27,317 nucleotides of DNA, taken from positions 1 to 27,317 of the forward strand of contig JAQBGV010000241.1 of the NCBI GenBank assembly GCA_032128395.1, read 5' to 3'. Below, in pieces: positions 24,753 to 27,317 of the stretch. Every line of letters begins with the position of its first letter. Within the stretch, counting starts at the first letter, position 1. The notes under the pieces are model-generated. The model ran no database searches, was not told the DNA's origin, and was given only the letters and a program-made list of their open reading frames with translations. The position numbers were made by a program, and so were the translations under genes. This stretch comes from JAQBGV01 sp032128395. GTDB taxonomy: Bacteria > Planctomycetota > UBA8108 > UBA1146.

Positions 24753-25168
24753 GTCACCGGCTCCCCGACCAACGGCGCGTCTTCGGGTACTGCGAGCGGG
24801 GCTTCCCCTAGCGCCGCGAGATCCGCGGCGAGGATCTCGTCCGCTTCGATGGTGCCGTAGGCGCGGTGAATGTTGACGATGATCGCGAGCGCCACCGCCA
24901 TGGTGGCGAGGGAGACGACGATCGCGGTCAGGATCAGGACGTGCGGGATCGGGTTCGTGAAGACGGCATCGTCTGGGCCTTCCCCGCGGATCGGTGCGAT
25001 TCCATCCCTCCGAACCCCCATCGAGATGTAGAGAAGAAAGATGCCGGTCTGGAAGATGCCGAGGCCGATCACCTTTTTCACGAGGTTGTGGCGCGCGATG
25101 ACGGCGTAGAAGCCGATCATCATGATCACCACGTAGATCCAGTAGTTGAAGACCCCGAGATTCTCCAC
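24749..25168 (-). CDS. mrpC: Mrp antiporter subunit C
   Basis: A 139-aa NuoK-like subunit with three transmembrane helices (about 10-26 YVVIMMIGFYAVIA, 33-52 with GLGIFQTGIFLLYIS, and 75-100 PHVLILTAIVVSLATMAVALA). The segment NPIPHVLILTAIVVSLATMAV is the conserved MnhC/NuoK core. After the usual end near NIHRAYGT it carries about 32 extra residues, acidic and Ala/Pro-rich (IEADEILAADLAALGEAPLA), longer than typical 110-115-aa MrpC. The start is GTG 25168, 2 nt past the MrpB stop, with a GGGGG site in the end of mrpB. A longer frame upstream is only the antisense/other-frame shadow of mrpB. Confidence 0.92.
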   Translation of the reverse strand: MENLGVFNYWIYVVIMMIGFYAVIARHNLVKKVIGLGIFQTGIFLLYISMGVRRDGIAPIRGEGPDDAVFTNPIPHVLILTAIVVSLATMAVALAIIVNIHRAYGTIEADEILAADLAALGEAPLAVPEDAPLVGEPVT

Positions 25169-25170
25169 CG

Positions 25171-25587
25171 CTACCCCCGGGCCGTCGCGAATTTGTCGAA
25201 CAGGGTGACCATCACCGCAGCGACGGTGATGCCGACCCCGGTCTCGACGAGAGTCATCCCGAGCGCCTCGGCTCCGTGTGGCTCTGTTCCGAGCCCGGAG
25301 TAGTCGAGGAACGCGTGACCGGTGAACAACCCCGCGACGCCGACCCCGATATAGAGGAGCACTCCGAAGGCCATCAGCCGATCGACCCACACGCGGGGGA
25401 GGGCCCGACGCGTCTCCTCGATCCCGTGGACGAGGGTGTGCAGGATCACCGCGCTGGCGAGGATCACCCCGCCCTGGAATCCCCCCCCCGGTCCGAGCTC
25501 TCCGTGGGTGATGACGTAGAACCCGAACACGATGACGAAGGGGATCATCATGCGGGCGATGACCCGGGGTACGACCTGCGACTTCAT
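25171..25587 (-). CDS. mrpB: Mrp antiporter subunit B (MnhB domain)
   Basis: A 138-aa membrane subunit with the MnhB-domain hallmarks: MIPFVIVFGFYVITHGELGPGGGFQGGVILASAVILH, then AFGVLLYIGVGVAGLFTG and a last helix TLVETGVGITVAAVMVTLF. The GELGPGGGFQGG motif is diagnostic. Four hydrophobic helices are visible. The ATG at 25587 overlaps the preceding stop by 4 nt (ATGA). It corresponds to MbhF of archaeal membrane-bound hydrogenase. Confidence 0.94.
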   Translation of the reverse strand: MKSQVVPRVIARMMIPFVIVFGFYVITHGELGPGGGFQGGVILASAVILHTLVHGIEETRRALPRVWVDRLMAFGVLLYIGVGVAGLFTGHAFLDYSGLGTEPHGAEALGMTLVETGVGITVAAVMVTLFDKFATARG

Positions 25588-26216
25588 GCGGCCTCCTTCG
25601 TCCCGGCGCTCTCGCGCGGACCACGGAGGAGGAGGACGAGGCAGATCCCGGCGGTGAAGATCACCGCGGTCTCGAACATCGTGTCGTAGCCGCGGTAGTT
25701 GGCGAGGACGGCGGTGACCAAGTTCGGCACGTGGTGCCCGAAGTCCCCACCGTGGTCCCCCGCGGCCTCATCGCCGTTCTCGGGTTCCCCGTGTCCACTC
25801 CCCTCCGCCGAGGCGTGCCCGACGTTCTGGGCGATGTACTCGGGGGCAGTGCGGAGGTGCACGGGGGCATCCGGGGAGCCGAAGGCGGGCATGTCGAGGG
25901 TTCCGTAGATGAGAGCCGCCCCGGTCGCGAAGACGATCAGGAGCGCGGGCCAGTGGGCGCCGCGCTTCGGTTTCTCCTGAGTGCCGACGATCGTCATCGC
26001 GCCGAGGAGGAGAATCGTCGAGATCCCGGCGCCGACTGCCGCCTCGGTGAAGGCGACATCCATCGCGAACATGTTCGCCCACACGAGCGCCATCAGCAGG
26101 CTGTAGATCCCGAGGAGCATCGTCGAGGCGAGCAGGCTGCGGCTCCGCACCGCGGCGACGCCGACGGCGACCGCGAGCAGGAGCAGGACCACATCGACGA
26201 AATAGACCTCAGGCAC
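25584..26216 (-). CDS. MbhD-MbhE-like subunit (equivalent of the MrpA C-terminal region), with a His-rich loop
   Basis: A 210-aa membrane protein equal to the C-terminal part of MrpA: a DUF4040/MbhD half (residues about 5-78, with MDVAFTEAAVGAGIS, Glu59) joined to an MbhE half (about 88-200, with PNLVTAVLANYRGYDTMFETAVIFTAG). The loop between 118 and 163 is rich in His (120, 134, 142, 155, 161, 162) and acidic residues. In most Mrp systems this part is fused behind a large NuoL-like MrpA; here it stands alone. The start GTG 26216 has GAGGAG 7 nt upstream and overlaps the MrpG stop by 8 nt. An in-frame start at 26279 would lie inside mrpG and is less likely. Confidence 0.88.
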   Translation of the reverse strand: MPEVYFVDVVLLLLAVAVGVAAVRSRSLLASTMLLGIYSLLMALVWANMFAMDVAFTEAAVGAGISTILLLGAMTIVGTQEKPKRGAHWPALLIVFATGAALIYGTLDMPAFGSPDAPVHLRTAPEYIAQNVGHASAEGSGHGEPENGDEAAGDHGGDFGHHVPNLVTAVLANYRGYDTMFETAVIFTAGICLVLLLRGPRESAGTKEAA

Positions 26217-26517
26217 CGGTCTTCTCCTCGCGTCGCCACGGCTCCAGCCCGTCGAGATGTGCGGCCTGGCTGATCGCATGGGTTGCCGTCGGGGTGGTGA
26301 TGAAGAGGAGCACCGAGATCATCACCAGCTTCGCCGCGCTCTGCAGGTCCGCCTGAGGGAGTAGGCCGATCATGATCAAGAACTGCGCCAAGGTGTCCCC
26401 TGTGCCGGCGGGGTGCAGCCGGGAGTAGAAGTCCGGGAAGCGGAGGACCCCGACCGCACCGGTGAGGGCGATGAATCCGCCGAGCGGAAGCAGGAGCCAG
26501 GTGATGGCATCGGCCAT
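26209..26517 (-). CDS. mrpG: Mrp antiporter subunit G
   Basis: A 102-aa MnhG-family subunit. Three hydrophobic helices are visible, with the family signature GAVGVLRFPDFYSRLHPAGTGDTLAQFL and the C-terminal segment VLLFITTPTATHAISQAAHLDG. The start ATG 26517 shares its A with the last base of the MrpF stop (TGATG), a classic coupled junction. The longer frame to 26844 is a shadow of mrpF and mrpE. Confidence 0.94.
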   Translation of the reverse strand: MADAITWLLLPLGGFIALTGAVGVLRFPDFYSRLHPAGTGDTLAQFLIMIGLLPQADLQSAAKLVMISVLLFITTPTATHAISQAAHLDGLEPWRREEKTGA

Positions 26518-26777
26518 CAGGAGAGCTTCCTGAACTCGACGAACTTCAGGATCGCGATCGTACCCACGAAGTTGATCAGCGCGTAGAGGAGCGCGATGTC
26601 GAGAAACCCGCTGCGTCCTTGCAGGAAGCCAAGGAGGCACAGCACCATCACCGCTTTGGTGCCGATCATGTTCACCCCGAGAATGCGGTCGTAGAGGGTA
26701 GGTCCGCGCAGCGTGCGCAAAAGGACGCAGGCGACCCCGATCAGGATCAGGAAGCAGGCGACGTGCATCGCACTCAC
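26517..26777 (-). CDS. mrpF: Mrp antiporter subunit F
   Basis: An 86-aa three-helix subunit of the MnhF family. Recognisable elements are VLLRTLRGPTLYDRILGVNMIGTKAVMVLCLLGF and DIALLYALINFVGTIAILKF. The length is normal for MrpF. The GTG start at 26777 overlaps the MrpE stop by 4 nt (GTGA). Confidence 0.94.
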   Translation of the reverse strand: MSAMHVACFLILIGVACVLLRTLRGPTLYDRILGVNMIGTKAVMVLCLLGFLQGRSGFLDIALLYALINFVGTIAILKFVEFRKLS

Positions 26778-27253
26778 CCCGACACCTCCTCCATCTGGAG
26801 GATCCGCTGCTCCATCCGGCCGTCACGCAGCGCAGCCTCGGCATCCGCGGTCAGTGCGTGGACGAGGAACGCATCGTTTTCGACTCGGACCGTCACGGTG
26901 CCTGGGGTGAGGGTGATCGAGTTGGCGTAGAGGGCCTTCCCGACCGGATGTCGGAGTTGGATCGGGAGTCGGAAGAGGCGCGGCTCGATCGAGCGCTCCG
27001 GTCGCCAGACGCGACGGATCACATCGATGTTCGCGAGAATCACCTGCCAGAGGAGCCAGGGAAGGTAGGCGATGAAGGGGCGCAGACCCGCCATCGGTTG
27101 TCCCTCGTCCCCAACGATCTCGAGACGGGCGGAGAACCACGCGGTCAACGCGCAGCAGACGACTCCCGCGCTGAGGAGGAACGCCGAGTCGGTCTCCCCG
27201 GAGAGAAGGAGCCAGAAGGCGCAGAGCACGAGGAAGAGCCAGAGGGCGCGCAC
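26774..27253 (-). CDS. mrpE: Mrp antiporter subunit E
   Basis: A 159-aa MnhE-family subunit: two N-terminal helices (residues 3-20 LWLFLVLCAFWLLLSGET and 23-42), a third near FIAYLPWLLWQVILANIDVI, then a soluble C-terminal domain with LYANSITLTPGTVTVRVENDAFLVHAL, the strongest family motif. It is the first gene of the operon visible. GTG 27253 is the likely start by comparison with family length, although the ribosome binding site is weak and the frame remains open to the window edge, so a further upstream start cannot be excluded. Confidence 0.92.
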   Translation of the reverse strand: MRALWLFLVLCAFWLLLSGETDSAFLLSAGVVCCALTAWFSARLEIVGDEGQPMAGLRPFIAYLPWLLWQVILANIDVIRRVWRPERSIEPRLFRLPIQLRHPVGKALYANSITLTPGTVTVRVENDAFLVHALTADAEAALRDGRMEQRILQMEEVSG

Positions 27254-27317
27254 GGCGGACTCGCTCCCGTCCCGGGGTTCGTTCCGAGCTCGAAGAACGC
27301 GGCGGAGTATCGGCGCT
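27254..27317. other. Upstream edge of the antiporter operon
   Basis: Only 64 nt remain before the window ends. No promoter, ribosome binding site of good quality or separate gene can be identified. The mrpE reading frame is open through it, so it is either a leader or the end of another gene in the operon. Confidence 0.4.

Noticed and set aside
1..27317. tRNA, rRNA or insertion sequence with transposase
   Set aside because: No cloverleaf-like gene, rRNA stretch or transposase-like protein was recognised anywhere in the window; this was by eye and a dedicated scan could still find short tRNA-like elements.

Overview
The window is about 27.3 kb of high-GC, gene-dense DNA from a Gram-negative bacterium. 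It encodes a tripartite RND pump with an outer-membrane lipoprotein channel and a large MscK/MscM-type channel with a periplasmic domain. The lineage cannot be fixed from the sequence. The remnant of a beta-propeller surface protein and the overall gene style would fit Planctomycetota or a neighbouring high-GC phylum, but this is a weak inference.

Layout. (1) 1-7738, + strand: a 17-bp tandem repeat runs into the start codon of a TetR-type regulator. It is followed by an efflux operon (NodT-type outer-membrane factor, membrane-fusion protein, RND transporter) whose genes are chained by 4-nt ATGA/GTGA overlaps, and then ferrochelatase (hemH) 8 nt downstream. (2) 7873-18.5 kb, - strand: transcribed leftwards are a DUF1704 (MATCAP-like) HExxxH peptidase, a CorA-type transporter, a large MscS-family channel, a glutathione-synthetase-like ATP-grasp ligase, a UPF0316/DUF2179 membrane protein, an N-formylglutamate-amidohydrolase-like hydrolase and a second, paralogous ATP-grasp ligase. 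(3) 18.5-19.5 kb, - strand: a decayed beta-propeller gene with in-frame stops. (4) 19765-27253, - strand: a ten-gene Mrp-type cation/proton antiporter operon in the order E-F-G-(MbhDE-like)-B-C-D, followed by a second D-like subunit, a 95-aa two-helix membrane protein and a third D-like subunit.

How the genes may work together. The TetR protein probably controls the pump that follows it. The two ATP-grasp ligases, the amidohydrolase and the DUF1704 metallopeptidase look like an enzyme set that makes, trims and recycles a small peptide or a peptide tag. The logic resembles a tubulin-tyrosine-ligase/MATCAP add-and-remove cycle. This is the most interesting part of the window, and its substrate is unknown. 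The Mrp operon has the gene order of the antiporter half of archaeal membrane-bound hydrogenase (Mbh). It lacks a full-length MrpA and instead carries three NuoL/MrpD-like subunits, all of which keep the key Glu and Lys.

Caution on sequence quality. Three genes (outer-membrane factor, MscS channel, DUF1704 peptidase) show single frame disruptions at G/C runs that could be restored by one small indel each. They are more likely uncorrected sequencing indels than three independent mutations, but the sequence alone cannot decide.
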